Below, piece after piece: positions 12,539 to 25,420 of a stretch of DNA of 64,000 nucleotides. A model generated the notes under the pieces. It saw nothing but the letters and a program-made list of their open reading frames with translations. It was not told the DNA's origin and did no database searches. The DNA is taken from assembly GCA_951799425.1 (NCBI GenBank), contig OX637397.1, positions 16,700,064-16,764,063 on the forward strand, written 5' to 3'. The translations under genes were made by a program, and so were the position numbers. This DNA is from Ilex aquifolium (lineage: Eukaryota > Streptophyta > Magnoliopsida > Aquifoliales > Aquifoliaceae). The first letter of the stretch is position 1. Each line of letters opens with the position of its first letter.

Positions 12539-12986
12539 AGAGGGTCAGAACAAGCCTCAAAATAATTACGAGGTTCATGAAATGTAGCAAGAGTGGAAAA
12601 ACAATGATAATTACTAAGATGAACAGGAGGATCCCTTACCCTATTAGAACGGCAAACATCCAAAGCAGAGGAAGACTCAGGTGGATCGACTAAGATGACA
12701 GGATCAACAGATGGTCTAGATTCATGAGGAGTAGTCATTGAGTTATACTCAGATGGATCAGATGTGATGATAGGATCAACAGGCGGTCTAGAGTCGTGAG
12801 GAGCAGTCGTTGAGTTATTACCTTATGAGCTTACATTACCTGTATCAGAAAAATCAGGAAAAAGATCTGCAGATGGGTTAGTGAAAACAAGAAAGAATGA
12901 GAAAGTATCGAATGAGAATTTTAAAACACTAGTGAAGACCTTGTGTTCCCAGAACTGAACATGGTGGGAGACTTGAATACGCTTGG

Positions 12987-13792
12987 TTATAGGGTCATAA
13001 CACCGATTATCCTTATGTTCAATGCCATTACCAAGAAAGCAACAGAAACGAGAACAGGTTCACGTTTTGTACGCTCATAAGGCGGGAGTAAGACAAAACA
13101 AACACAGCCAAAAAATTTTAAAAGTGAATAATCAGGTACCTTTCCATAGAGAAGTTCATATGGAGATCGATTAGAGATAGTAGGAGATGAAACCCAATTG
13201 ATAGTGTGAATAACAGTAATGGCGGCTTCTCCCAAAAAGATTCTAGGAGAGAAGTGGAGAGAAGGAAAGAATGAACAATGTCAAGAATATGATGATGCTT
13301 ACTTTCTGCACGATCATTCTAGTAGGAGGTGTAAGGACACGATCGACGAGACAATGTGCCTGCTTGTTTAAGTTCTTCAATGAATGGGGCACCTTTATAT
13401 TCCATGGCATTATTGGAATGAAAGATTTTAATAGTGCGATCAAACTGAGTTTTTATCATCAACTTAAAATCACGAAAGATATTAAGCAACTCAGAGCGAT
13501 CATGTAAAAGTTAAATCCATGTTTATTTTGAATAATCATAAATAAAAATTACAAAATAATGAGACCTACCCTTAGTAGAGACAGGAGCAGATACCCAGAT
13601 ATCAGAATGAATCAAATAAAAAGGTGCAGAAGACAAAGAATAACTTCTACTAAAAGGTAAAGTTTTTTGTTTGCCCAATTGACTAGACATATAATTAAAC
13701 AATTCAAATTTAATATCTCCTAAAGAACCACTAAAAGTTAAAGACTGGACTGGACTCGAGGTAAAGATGTATGACCGAGATGAGAGTGCCAA
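12987..13792 (-). pseudogene. Copia integrase region, fossil
   Basis: Segments of the copia integrase: the start of the core near 13523-13792 (SDIWVSAPVSTKGRSHYFVIF, a form of the usual SDVWGP block) and the later HTINWVSSPTISNRSPYELL and FFGCVCFVLLP blocks near 12987-13235. Fossil; broken. Confidence 0.85.
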
Positions 13793-13907
13793 ATACTATA
13801 GACACAACAACAACAAGAGGTTGAACTGAACAAGAGTTAGGGATATGCAAATATGTAAGCTCAAAAAGTCGAACAACTTTATGCCTGGTCCCAATGAGTT
13901 AACCCGT

Positions 13908-14153
13908 CTACTGATCCTGCACATCACATCCTTTGTGAGAAAATATTAAGATAAGACCATATTCAACAAGTTGACCAACATAAAGAATATTTAGAGATAA
14001 GTTAGGAACAACAAATGTGTCAGGTACATAAAGAGTAAGGGTAGAAATAAGACCAACATGAGTAATAGACATGTGTGAACCATCAGCAGTATATATATGA
14101 GGCATAGAGCTTAAAGACTTATTATGAGGCACCAGGGAAGGATCATATGACAT
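13908..14153 (-). pseudogene. Copia gag-pre-integrase region, fossil
   Basis: Protease to gag-pre-integrase part: HIYTADGSHMSITHVG followed by LYVPDTFVVPNLSLNILYVG, the usual plant copia block. The stretch beyond it (about 14160-14830), which should hold gag, has no recognisable gag and contains degenerate GGAGGATGGCCGG-type tandem phrases at 14500-14740. Confidence 0.75.
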
Positions 14154-14831
14154 ATGCTTGCAACAGGTTGAGTCAATAAACCAGGGAGAAGATTTACCTA
14201 AGTAGATTGATAAAGTAAGGGAAGAACTAGATAAGAACCTTGGTCACAATAGCCTCAAAGTCAGCTACTGTAAGAGAAGACTTACATGAGGAGACTAATA
14301 AGGCAGGAGAAGAGCGAGATAGAACCTTAGTCACAATTGCCTCAAGATCAGCTACAATAAGAGAAGACATAGAAGTTGCCACAACGGAAGTGGCTAGAGT
14401 AGAGGAGCTAAACAGTGTAGTAGCTATGACCAGATTAGTGATCCGGGCAAGTCGGAACGTCACCGAATAGTGGCAGAAATGTTGCTAGAGGATAGTCAGA
14501 GGTTGTTGAAGGATGGCCGGAAGGCGATCAGAAAGTCTTTCGAAGACGACCAGAAAATCGTTGGAGAGTGGCTGGAGCATATCGGAAGTTCATAGGAGAA
14601 TGAACGGAGTAGATTGGAAGTTTGCCGGAGGATGGCCAGAGGAGATCAGAACTCCGCTGGAGGATGGTCGAAAGTTTGTTGGAGGATGGACGGGAGTAGA
14701 TTGGAACTCTGTCGGAGGATGGCCGGAAGTTGCCGGAAGATGAAGAGCCTCAAGAGTTCTGATGTGGAGGATCCCTCGTAGGGCAACCACATAGCATACT
14801 ATCATTGGTTAGAAGGATTCATGAGCTTAAT

Positions 14832-14842
14832 CTCTGATACCA
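14832..14842 (-). promoter_or_regulatory. Copia primer-binding site
   Basis: TGGTATCAGAG on the minus strand directly follows the 5' LTR edge, complementary to the 3' end of initiator Met-tRNA, the standard primer for plant copia elements. Confidence 0.9.
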
Positions 14843-15002
14843 TGTGAAAAAAGAGAATAAAAAGCGAATATAAATCATATATTGCTTTGTTGTATTTTTA
14901 ATAAATATAAAGAGGTGTATTTATACTACAAGAGAATAGTAAAGTATCCCAATCTAACCGATGTGGAACAAAGATAAACATATAAACATATGTACATTAA
15001 CA
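14843..15002 (-). repeat. Copia 5' LTR (short)
   Basis: About 160 bp, partner of 8218-8370. Ends TGT...ACA on the plus strand. The pair can date the insertion relative to other events. Confidence 0.85.
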
Positions 15003-15320
15003 GTTAAATTGTAGAAGCCTACAATGTTGCACTCTCCTTCTACAGTTAATTCGCAAAAGTTAAGTAATCCCCTAAGTGTGATGGAATGGGAACATACGAG
15101 CCATTCCACCTTTGAGGGAATGTTCATGAAAATTCAGTGTTAAACATGTACATCATATGATACCAGAACCTGAAAACTATAATGCAATGGTTACAAAAAA
15201 CCCTACAAAGAACATAAGATTAAAGCAATAAGTAGTGGACTTGTTTAAGCATTTGCTTTGATTGTTATGATACTGTAAGATAATAGATAAGGACTAGCTC
15301 AGTATAATGGACACTATTTA
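15003..15320. other. Intergenic, no gene seen
   Basis: Short unique sequence between the copia 5' LTR and the CACTA element. Nothing recognisable on either strand. Confidence 0.5.
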
Positions 15321-17613
15321 CACTACAACAAAAATCGTTTTTTGCGACAATTTTTTTTCGTCGCTAAATTAAAAAAAATTGTCGCGAATTATTTTTAGCG
15401 ACGTTTTTTTTTCATCGCGTGTTCGTAGCAATAGTCTCGTCGCAGAAAGTATTTTGCGACGCAATTTTATTTTCATCGTAAAAAAAATTTTGCGGCGAAA
15501 AAAAAAAGTTGCTAAAAGTTTAAAAAACGTAGCTAAAATCTATTCCACCAGCGTAAAAAAAAAAATAATAATAATTTTATTATTTTTTCGCAACGTAAAA
15601 AAATCGTCGCAAATAACTTTTTACGTGAATAAAAAATGTAAAAAATAATAACTCAATTAATTTTTTGCGATGTAAACAAATCGTCGCAAATAAATTTTTC
15701 AAAAATAAAAAATGTACAAAAATAATAATTGAATTAGTTTTTCGTGACGTAAAAAAATCGTCCCAAATAAATTTTTACATAAATAATCTCTGAATCCCCA
15801 ATTTCTCAAACTGCCTCGACAAAACCTTAATCTCTGTAAATCCTCCTCCAATTTCTCAATCCTCTCCACCAGATTAGCTAGCCCTAGAACCACCCGACCT
15901 CGAAAAATCCAAAGAAATTCTCCTTCACTACCTTCTCCTAATCACAACCCCAATCAAAACGATCTGGTTCGAGATGGAGGGCAGGAAACACTCTGGTTCG
16001 CATGGGGAGGGGAACAGAGAAAATAGCAAGGAAGAGAGAGAGAGAGAGAGAGAGAGACAGTACTGTGTGTGTCGACTGAAATAAACAATGAGGGAGAGAT
16101 GGGGAAAGTGAGAATGAGGGAAAAAAAGGATGGGCAATGGATCTCGATTTAGTTAGGTATGTTTTATTTTTTTAAATGTCCAAAACGACGTCGTTTTGAA
16201 TTTTTTAAAAATTATATTCTGTGACAAACACAAAAACGTCGCAATTTAATATTTTTATTTTATTTTAACTTCAAATGAGGTTGTAATTTATATTCTGCGA
16301 CGAAAATAAAAACGTCGCTAATTAATTTTTTCTTTTATTTTTGAGACTAAAAAATTTTGTCGTAAAAAATATTTTCAATTCCCACTATCGCTTGTGCCAA
16401 ATCATAGGGGAGGGAATCACAATTTTTTACGACATAATTGAAAAACGTCCCGAAAAATTACTATAATAATTATTTGTCACAAAATTATAAAATCCTCGTA
16501 GATAGTATTATTTTGCGACGTTTTCACATTCGTCGCAAAAAATGATTTTCTGCGACGAACTTATAAAAACGTCGCGAATTAATATTTTTATTTTATTTTA
16601 CACTAATAACTAAAATTTATATTCTGCGACGAAGAACATAAAACGTCGCGAATTAAATATTTTGACTTTATTTTAATTTTAATTTTAGATTATTTATTTT
16701 TGCGATGAATTAAAAATATCTGCGACGACAAATTTTTGTCGTGAAAAATTATCAATTTCCGCCATTTCTCGCGCCAAAAAAAATTGGGTGGGAATCACCT
16801 TTTCGCGACGTATTTAAAAAAACGTCACAAAAAAATTGCCAAAATAGAAATTTGCGGCAAAATTATAAAATCGTCGCGAATAGTACATTTTTTGCGACAA
16901 CAATAAAAACGTTGCTAATTAAATTTTTATTTTATTTTTTGATTATTTAATTTGCGACAAAAAAATTTTGTCGTAAATTTTTTTTTCATTTGGAATGAAT
17001 CACATTATTTGAGACGGAAATAAAAAACGTCGCGAAAAAAATTGCCATAATAATTATTTGCGAACAAAATTATCAAATCCTCGCAGATATTATATTTTTG
17101 GCGACGAAAATAATAACATCACAAAAAATGATTTTTGTAAATTAATATTAATATTTTATTTTTACTTTAACTCTTGCTGAAAACTAAATTTTTATTCTGC
17201 GACGAAAAATTAAACGTCGCGAATTAAATATTTTTAAAATTTATTTTACTTTAAATTTTAGATTATTTATTTTTGCGACGAGATAAAACTATTTGCGACG
17301 AAACATTTTTGTCGTAAAAAATGTCAATACCCGCCATTTCTCTTGCCAAATATAATTAGGAGGGAATTTTCTTTTCGCGACGTATTTAAAAAAACGTCGC
17401 AAAAAAGTGCCAAAATAGAAATTTAGACTTTATTTTACTTTAAATTTTAGATTATTTATTTTTGTGACGAGATAAAACTATTTGCGACAAAAAAATTTTG
17501 TCGTAAAAAATTGCCCACTCCTACCATTTCTCCCACCAAAAACAATTAGGAGGGAATCGCCTTTTCGCTACGTATTTAAAAAAACGTGACAAAAAATGCT
17601 TTTTGTTGTAGTA
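15321..17613. mobile_element. Non-autonomous CACTA (En/Spm) transposon, GCGAC-rich
   Basis: The left end reads CACTACAACAAAAA at 15321 and the right end is its inverted copy, TTTTTGTTGTAGTA at 17600-17613, with one mismatch at the last base. Almost the whole 2.3 kb between is built of short direct and inverted copies of GCGACG/CGTCGC separated by A/T runs, spaced a few tens of bases apart, as in subterminal transposase-binding arrays of CACTA elements but extending through nearly all the element. No transposase is encoded. The expected 3-bp target duplication is not clear (tta left, taa right). A GC-richer segment near the left third (15776-16140) has a different composition. Confidence 0.8.
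15776..16140 (-). other. Possible captured 5' gene end inside CACTA element
   Basis: This block lacks the GCGAC motifs around it. Read on the minus strand it looks like a plant gene's 5' end: pyrimidine-rich leader with a (CT)n run (complement of 16033-16056), then a coding-like stretch with LANLVERIEKLEEDLQRL, a plausible coiled-coil start. No ATG opens that frame and I do not recognise the source gene. Capture by the transposon is inference from the composition change. Confidence 0.4.
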
Positions 17614-18290
17614 TAAGCTTGCCCAAAACCTTCTAGTTTGGCTCCAAACTATTTGAGATGAGCTGATGTTGGCTTTGGAATGTAATGAGCTCGACTGTAC
17701 TTTCTCTCAAGAAAAAAAATCATATAAATACTCGATGTTACAATGTACCATAGTGTTAGATTTCGAAAAAAATTTCCTCTTATTGGTTTATCTATAGCTC
17801 ATTTCTACAAGCTAGCTATTATAAACATTGTGAAATGAACGAAGATTTGAATGTCGATTTTCTCCTTTTAAGTAGAGTCTTTTCTATGGATTTGACATCA
17901 AAGGGGACTCAAGATGATTCAAATCCTCAAAAAATTCTTGGACATAATACCTATTAAAATCTCAAAATGGAGTCATCAACTTCATTCCCTTTTCTTTTAA
18001 GGTTTCTGGTTTTTAATTCTAGGCCAGAAAAGATTAGTTTAGAAAGAATTTCATATTTTCCCATTGTTAGAAGTAGATTATAATTACTTTTTGCCCACTC
18101 CACAAATGGTAGAATTTAAACCATAGTGTGCTCTTATGGTAGTTCCAACTTTACTTGGATGTTGCATTGCAAGGGGTGAGATATTTCCATTTGATTTTGA
18201 CATTTCAAGTTGTCTTTTTTAAAAGACCACATATGAAATGAAATAACACTCTGATGATGTTCTTAATATGATTGAGCAGTGATGAGAATG
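17614..18290. other. Intergenic, no gene seen
   Basis: AT-rich sequence with no recognisable coding, RNA or transposon feature. Confidence 0.5.
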
Positions 18291-18850
18291 TAAAGTGCAC
18301 TGAACAGTTAGATTTAGTTCAGTCTGAGCTACAAGGTTCTTAGTAGTAGGATCTGGGGAAAGGGGTAATCACACAGAGTATTTATAGTGGTTCACCAAAC
18401 CGGGAGTTCGACTAATCCACTGTCAAGGGAGTCTCTTGCTCCTGGAGATATTGATAACAGGAGAATTTACAGAAAGTATTTTAGTGAGGTTACAATTGCT
18501 TCTTGTTTTTTTCGAGGCTTTGCCTCATATTTATAGTTATCCCTGGGTCTAGCTTGATCTGAGACGAGATCCTTGCCCCTGCCTTGTAACGGCCGCTTTT
18601 ATTGCGCAGCAGTTGTGGAAGGTGTTGGGGCGGTTACGAGACTTGCGTCTGCTGAGTAACTGCTGCTACAAATGGGGTACTTAGTGGAATCCAGCTGTCC
18701 TATGCACAGCCTTCCTTGAGATGCAGACACAGGGAGTTTGAGGTCTGAAGTCGAGGTCTGCATATAACATAAATGAGCTGAGCTCCCGACCTAAGTGAGC
18801 ATGACATGCGTTACCGAGCTCAACCTTGGGCATATTCGTGGTACCATCAC
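18291..18850 (-). mobile_element. Retrotransposon LTR fragment
   Basis: GC-richer than its surroundings. On the minus strand a TATA box (ctataaatatgagg) lies near 18525-18541, upstream of a leader carrying ggtttggtgaaccact and ataaatactctgtgtg, a layout usual for plant LTR promoters and R regions. No partner LTR or internal region is visible. Boundaries are approximate; fossil. Confidence 0.5.
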
Positions 18851-19346
18851 TTTCCATTGAATATGTAACAAATTTGGGGCAATATGAAACTGATCACTTA
18901 GTTGAGAATAAGATATAAAAAATATGATAGTTGAGTGGGCAAAGTGAAAAAAAAAAAGATGATAGTTGAGAAGTCCAAGTGTAATTTGCCCTTTTTTATG
19001 TGGACATGTATGAGATATGAACCCATCCACAGATAAGTTTGATGTTGTTCATGTCAAAACTATGCTTCATGTCTGATATTGTCCTCTCAATTATCACAAT
19101 TTTTCGAATTGTACAACCAACTATGATTGTTGGATACAATTATTTATTACCCTTTTTCAAAATGTTTCTCATGTTACAATTATTACTACAGTTATTAGTT
19201 TGTTTCTTAAATTATGCAACTGACTATGATTGTTGAGTTTGCATTGGCCAACAACTATTATATTTCTCACATTGCAACTCTATCTAGACTTATTAGGTTT
19301 GCATTAACCTAGTTATGGATATTGGAACCATGTATTTTATTAAATA
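18851..19346. other. Intergenic, no gene seen
   Basis: AT-rich; two short related phrases around ccaactatgattgttg (19110 and 19220) suggest a small local duplication. Nothing else. Confidence 0.4.
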
Positions 19347-19385
19347 CTAGTGAAGAACCGGCGTGCAAGGCATGCTAGTTAATTT
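19347..19385 (-). mobile_element. Helitron-like 3' end
   Basis: On the minus strand: gcatgccttgcacgccgg, then about 7 bases, then CTAG followed by T. A short GC-rich imperfect hairpin 10-12 bases before CTAG|T is the Helitron 3' signature. The body would extend to the right of 19350; no matching 5' TC end was located. The stretch 19386-20400 is AT-rich, with a (GA)n run near 19955, and otherwise empty. Confidence 0.4.
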
Positions 19386-20449
19386 TTTTTTTTTTTTTGT
19401 GAGATAGTAAAATTTGTTAGACTAATATAAGGGTAGTTAGATATAAATACTTCTTGATTATAGGAATGCACTAAGTTGTGTAATATTATAAAGGTGAAAT
19501 GATATGTCTAATTAGACGAATTTTTATTGTTCGGTAACAAGTGGATGCTCTCAAAGATTAATTACAATTAATTGCATGAATGAAATAATTTTTTGATTTT
19601 TTTTTATATATAAATTTTCTGATTACACCACTATCCAGCTTTTAATATAAAATTTCGATTGTGTCCATGAATGACATAATGTATAGCATAATTATATGCA
19701 AGCAAAAATTTGACATATTATTTTAATTAAATAAATAACAATAGGTATCTCACAACCGAACCCATCCACCTAAACCCGTGCCTAATTCACGAAAATAGAT
19801 CCATTGTTGGTGGGGTATAACAATGGTGTTTTTTTTTTTTTTTTTTGTGATGTAAGGATGATCTTGGTGTTGGCCACAAATGAAGAAATGAAATCCAAAA
19901 CATCTGCGACTGTTAGACTCAGGTTCAAAGGAAAGGACAATAAATAATAAGGAGAGAGAGAGAGAGAGAATGGTGGGGCGGTGTGGTCACAAGTTGGTGT
20001 GGGGGATAAATACTAATATGATAATTAATTACTAAAGTTTTAATTATAATGATATAAGTAGAAATATAATTTCTAAAATTTTAATTACTCTGGTGGTTAG
20101 TTGTCAAAATTATTTAATCAATAACAACGGAAAAGAATTCATTTAATGTCATTGATTAATTACTCAAATTGTAATTAATATGGTACAATTAGAATTGAAA
20201 ATTACAATTAGTGTGGTGATTAAAAACAAAAAACAAAAAACAAAAAACAATAGATGTTGATTAATTACTCAAATTATAATTAATATGATATGATGTTGTG
20301 GTTAGAATAATGTTAGTTGGCAATATTAGTTGCTACATCATTAGGTTAGTAAATTAAATTATTTTTTTAATTTAAAGAGCATTACTCATACTTTATTCAA
20401 ACAGAAGAAAGAAGACATGTGAACTTAATGTATTAAGAGACGAGAATCG

Positions 20450-20690
20450 TATGTAGGGCCGCCAATAAACCGAGTTGCTCATGCATAACTCGGGATCGGC
20501 TCATGTTGGAGCCCATTCAAGTTTGTTCACATATTAAAATTTAACCTAGCTCTAGCCAAATTTTAAAATTCGTTGAATAAATGAGCCAAGTATGAATAAT
20601 ACATTGTTCAACTCATAAGGCTCATGAACAAAGAGCTCATTTATGTATGCGAAGACTAAACACTCTTAGGAATCAATAAGGTACTGCTAA
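20450..20690. mobile_element. hAT-type non-autonomous repeat fragment
   Basis: Phrases such as ccgagttgctcatgcataactcg, gagccaag and ctcatgaacaaagagctc resemble the GAGCTCG-rich ends of plant hAT-derived repeats; a clearer relative is at 49128-49390. Ends not resolved. Confidence 0.3.
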
Positions 20691-20701
20691 CAAAAATGCA
20701 G

Positions 20702-20800
20702 CAGTGCGGGAAGGAGTGGCCCATTGGTAAGGGCTCACCCCCGTCCCGCTTGTGATTTTGGGTTCCAACCTCTTTCTATTCTTCCTTCCCAAGAAAAGAC
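20702..20800 (+). mobile_element. tRNA-derived SINE
   Basis: A-box-like tggcccattggtaagg near 20717 and B-box-like gggttccaacctc near 20759, about 40 bp apart, as in Au-type plant SINEs. The tail is short and no target duplication was resolved. Confidence 0.45.
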
Positions 20801-21248
20801 ATACAAAAATAGATACAAACAACCCACATTTGACACCACATTCGGATACAATTCTAGCCATTGCATTGAACATATAGGTTTCCCTATAGGTTTGTTTCAC
20901 ATTTATGTAATTTAAGAAAACTTCCAAGATGTGTAATTAGTGTACTTCCAAACTCTGAAATATTAAATGCGAAAAAAGGAATCAGGTAGAATAAGTGTAA
21001 TCCTGAGACCAACCCTTTAGTAGAAAGAGCTAAAAACAATGTCTTTAATGTACATCATATATATCTATATTTTAATGGCTATACAAGTTTATACATTTGG
21101 CAATAAACTTGTTGAAAAGGATTGCATATTACCTTTATAATGTTTGTTTTTAGCAACCACAAAAATTTGTTTAACAGATTAAGGTGGTTTAATATTTTTC
21201 AATGGTTCTCCAGGTGTAAATGCCATAAAACAAGCAATTGTGTAGGCT

Positions 21249-24185
21249 CACAATGTAAAACCCGAGAAAAATTGAACTTTTTCTGAAAAAGGGCAAAATG
21301 GTAATTCTCCACCCTTATGCGTATTTGAAATAATCATGTTCTAGACCTTGGATGAGGAAACGGAGTGCGCCATTGGATTCGCAACGCGAAATCTAGTAAT
21401 CACTAGAAATTTCGTCGAATTTCGAGATAGTCGGATTTTTGCACGTCGTTCGAGGCGACTGCGTGGCGAATGACATTTTAAAGGCCCCCAATAATAAATT
21501 TTATAAAATTTCCTTATAATTGGATTAAAGTTCCAATAAAATTAATTTGGACTAAATCCGAGGTATAATGAATCGTTTCGGGGCGAAAAACGGACCCGAA
21601 AGTCGAAAATATGCGGTGCGATGTGGACCGCTCATTTGCGACTATAAATATGGGCTTAAATCAGATATTTTACAGATAATATCTAAAAAAAAAAACAGTA
21701 TGGACGTTTTTGGAGAGAGAAGAGAGAAAAAGTGGGTTTTTTAAGCTTCCCGCTCCGATTCCGGGAGTTCCGTCCGTCGGAATTCATCGATTCAAAAGGC
21801 AAAGTTCATCTACGCGACGAGGGCTACACGTGGGTACCAAAAACCACAAGTTTCACCGAAGGTGAACGGATGAGGGTATACGAAAATCAAGATTCGAGTT
21901 GTATTTTGTTGCTCGGATTCCGTCGAGCTAGAAGGGAGAAGTGATCACGTCGACGAAGGCTACGCGTGGGTACCAAAAACAACGAATTTCACCGAAGGTA
22001 AAATTTCGGGAGTTGGGAAAATCAAGCTTCGAGTTGGGTTTTCGGGTCTTGGGAGCTTCCTACGGGATTCTCACGCTACAAGAGGTAGGGGTTTCCTACT
22101 TTGGTTTATCCCGAACCTAGAATGTGTATTGGAAATGGGTAGGGTGTTAGAGGCCAATGACCCTTGCCTATTTTGATTTAATTGGTAAAAGAATGGATAG
22201 GTTGTTAAGAAAGTACACTTACCTATTGATGCAATTGGGGTAAACTAATTTTATCCTAAATTGTTTAATAGAAATTGCCTATAGGAATTTCTTGTGAGAA
22301 ATTGAACAACTTATGTGATAACATGTTGTTTGCCTTGAAGGTGTTTGTTTAAATGCCTTGATTGTGGAATTGGTTGTTATTCCAACGAAATTGTGATAAC
22401 ATGTTTAGATGAGTAGAGCTATGTGAAATTATGCACTAAGATGTCAATATATGCTCCTTGATGTATTGACATGGTTAAGGAATTTGGTAGTTATATGTTA
22501 TTGATATAGTTGCCATGAATGTGAACATGTGAAATTATGAATTAATTGTCCATATGGCATTCATATCATATGGCACATGGCATGGATATGCAATGGTGCA
22601 TTACATTGCATTGTCATGGAATCATTTATTTCATGGGTGAGTGCATGGTTGATGTCAGTACCCGGCATGGTAATTGACGCAAGGAGTAGTCCAAGTTGCA
22701 TACATTGCATATGGGACATGGTGTGGCATCACATTCATGGGATGTTAGCATGGGTGTGGGTGTGTTTGTGCATGGGTATTGTACCACAATCTATGTGGTA
22801 TTAAATGCATGTGGACATGAAAAGAGTTGCTCATTGGGGGTCATAGCATATTGGGCATAAGGTTGTGTCACATTCATGGAAGTCATTCATGAGTGTGGTG
22901 GTATGGTTGCATTAATCAACACCATACTTGGTGTTTGATGGTGGGCTCGGGAAAGATGGATTGAATATTCATTTGAGTTGCACGGTTACATGCATAAAGG
23001 GAAAACTTGTGTCTGGGTATAGCAAGAAGGGATAGATCCCCCCTCGGGTGCAAGACCCGGTTACATGGTTCAGGCATTTGTCTGGCGGTGAAATTCCAGA
23101 AAAGTGCCATGGTTTACGGAACCGGCGGTTGAGATACCAAAATCCGTTGCCCAACAAAGACACAAGGGTTTTGATTTATCAATGGTCGTTGAATGGATAA
23201 CATCAACGGCGGATTTTACGACACATTGACATTTCATTGTGTGTGTGTGAGAGTCAGGGAGGCTCGGGGTGTGTTACATGATTGAGTCTCATCTCACTCA
23301 TGGCATGTTGTACACATTGACATTTGCATTGTGTTGTCGAGCTGGGAAGGGCTCGGGGTGAGTGCGTAAATGAGTCACATCTCATTTCATGTTAAGCCGG
23401 GGAGGGCTCGGGTTGAGTACATGAGTCTCATCTCATTTCATGGGGCTTAGGTAGCCCGGTTTAACATACATGGCATTGACATGTAAAGGGAGTCAGAGTG
23501 GACTCGGGTTGAGTGCACATGGGTGGGTCTCACCTCATTCATGGCATGACATTATAGCATTACATCATTTAATTGTATATTATTTGATGGAATGGTTACG
23601 GATTTATGGATGTTGCATGTGAACATTTCATATGCATATAGGTTGAGGAGTAGCCTCTGTAGGAAATACTCTACTGGGCGTTGGCTCACCCTATACGGGA
23701 ACACATTTCAGGTGGGAGAGATACACTGGCGGATGGCTCCATTTTGGACCCTCATGCTTGAAGAAAGCCGCATGTGGCTTTACTTAATGTTTTGTGTAAT
23801 TACATGTTAGAAACTATATTTTGGGGCATGTAATGCGTAAAATAATTGTAATAGAACTTATAACGACTATTGTTAGATTAGCATTTCATGTTTTGATTTA
23901 AGTATGGTTAATTGGACCCAGTGTGGCCAATGTTTACTTATACATGGACCCGGTGCGGCCATTGCTTTATATTTGACCTCGGATGGGTCTGGTAATTGTG
24001 TATTGCACAGGTTGGGTATTGGGTAGAGCTCCCCATACAAAGGAGACTCTGCCCAAATTTCGTTAAGTTATGGACCCCGGTAAATGGGGCATAACAGTGT
24101 GATATCGAGATACTAGGTATCTACAGGTATTCCGCGGGTTGATGGGTAATCAACGGACCCCCGGATTTTGGGGTGTCACACACAA
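21249..24185 (+). mobile_element. Solo LTR, 2.9 kb, with perfect 5-bp target duplication
   Basis: LTR from 21254 (TGTAAAACCCG) to 24180 (GGGGTGTCACA), flanked on both sides by CACAA (21249-21253 and 24181-24185). Same family as 9195-11861 but in the opposite orientation. A TATA-like gactataaatatggg lies near 21640-21652, followed by a GC-richer leader (21700-22100) with a short duplicated phrase around acgcgtgggtaccaaaaac, and the family-typical 3' part (aatcaacggacccccgg). No internal retrotransposon sequence is present. The intact target duplication makes it the better-preserved copy. Fossil. Confidence 0.88.
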
Positions 24186-25420
24186 ATTCAAATTTTATGT
24201 TAAGTACTCACCATTGTTTTTACTAATGTTAAATAATTGGCTTGCCTCTAGAGGTGTCAATCATATGTGTTGTGTCATTTTCAATCATGTTATTTTTTAA
24301 TTGTTTTATTTTGGTTGGTGTCTTGTTCGTATTAATAAAAATATTTAATTCTAAAATAAATCATATGATACTATGTAAAGAAATTTAAAAAATTATGAAA
24401 CAATTATTTTCTGTTTGTAGTATCAATTAATTGTGTTGTTCGTCTCTAATTTTAATTTTGTCTATTTATTATTCGCATTAGTTAGTCATGCCATTTTTAG
24501 GTTTCTTGTTGTTTTTGTATGAATGAGTAAAATTGGCATCCCTATTTGTAAGGGTGTCCATGTGTTGGGTTGTCCATGGGTCCCGTTACCTGGCCAGAAA
24601 AAAATAGGCTTGAAGCACAAGAGGCCCATATTAGAGATAACACTTTTGTAGTGGACGCAGCTTATTACTTGTTCATAAGTTAAAATCATAATGAAAACCA
24701 ATTAACCGGAGTAATTTATTTCGAAATATAATTTATGACATTCAAATATCATAATTTAATTTTTGATGAAGCAAAAATTAGAATTCAATTATCGAAAGAG
24801 AACTGATTGAGAGAAAATTAAAGAGAACGACTAAATGACAACCATCAAAATTGTCGAGATTTCGCAAATATATTTTAAGTAATAATGATTGATAACTTAG
24901 TGTGTAAGGAAACAAGAGAATTAGAGATAACAGAGAGACTAAAGAGAGTGTGATGACTTTGAATCGTATAGAAAGAAACTTAAATCTAAATATTTAAGTC
25001 ACGAAAGAATTCAGTTTTTTACTAAAAAGGAATAGTACAATTAGGGTCTAAAAATCTATCCTAAATTATTGATCTAATGACGTGATAGTGGAGATGTTAA
25101 AATAGTACTTTTTGGGTAGTATTATTCTAATTAGAGCTCTTTGATTGATTCTTTGAGATCACTTCACTTAAAATATTATTAGTAGGTCAATAAATTAGTT
25201 TAGATTTAAATTTTTAGACCCAAAAGTGTTATTGAAATATAAAAGTAGCAGTAATTTATACAAATTTTCAGTGTGGCAATTTTTTTAAAATTATAAATTT
25301 ATAAAAATTTCAAAACTAACAATTTTTTTTAAAAAAAAATTTGCACTTAGGGGCTGTTGCCCCCACTGCCCCAGTGTAAATCCGCTTTTGGATATGATTA
25401 ATTAAATTGGTTGACTTAGG
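24186..25420. other. Intergenic; possible small hAT MITE at 24248-24544
   Basis: Left phrase tagaggtgtcaatcat near 24249 and right phrase attggcatcccta ending at 24544 form an imperfect inverted pair of hAT type, but no 8-bp target duplication is visible. The rest to 25420 is AT-rich without genes. The patch at 25345-25400 (gggctgttgcccccactgcccc) resembles a retrotransposon fragment. Confidence 0.35.

Larger units (their letters stand above)
8218..15002 (-). mobile_element. Ty1/copia LTR retrotransposon, fossil
   Basis: A copia element in minus orientation, bounded by LTRs at 8218-8370 and 14843-15002 with near-matching 5-bp flanks (gttag and gttaa). Domain order along the minus strand is that of copia: gag-pre-integrase, integrase, reverse transcriptase, RNase H. 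A 2.7-kb solo LTR of another family sits inside it, between reverse transcriptase and RNase H (9195-11861), leaving about 4.1 kb of copia sequence. The coding part is clearly broken many times, on the order of ten or more interruptions, and looks moderately old: its two LTRs match at roughly 85-90 percent by eye. Confidence 0.9.
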
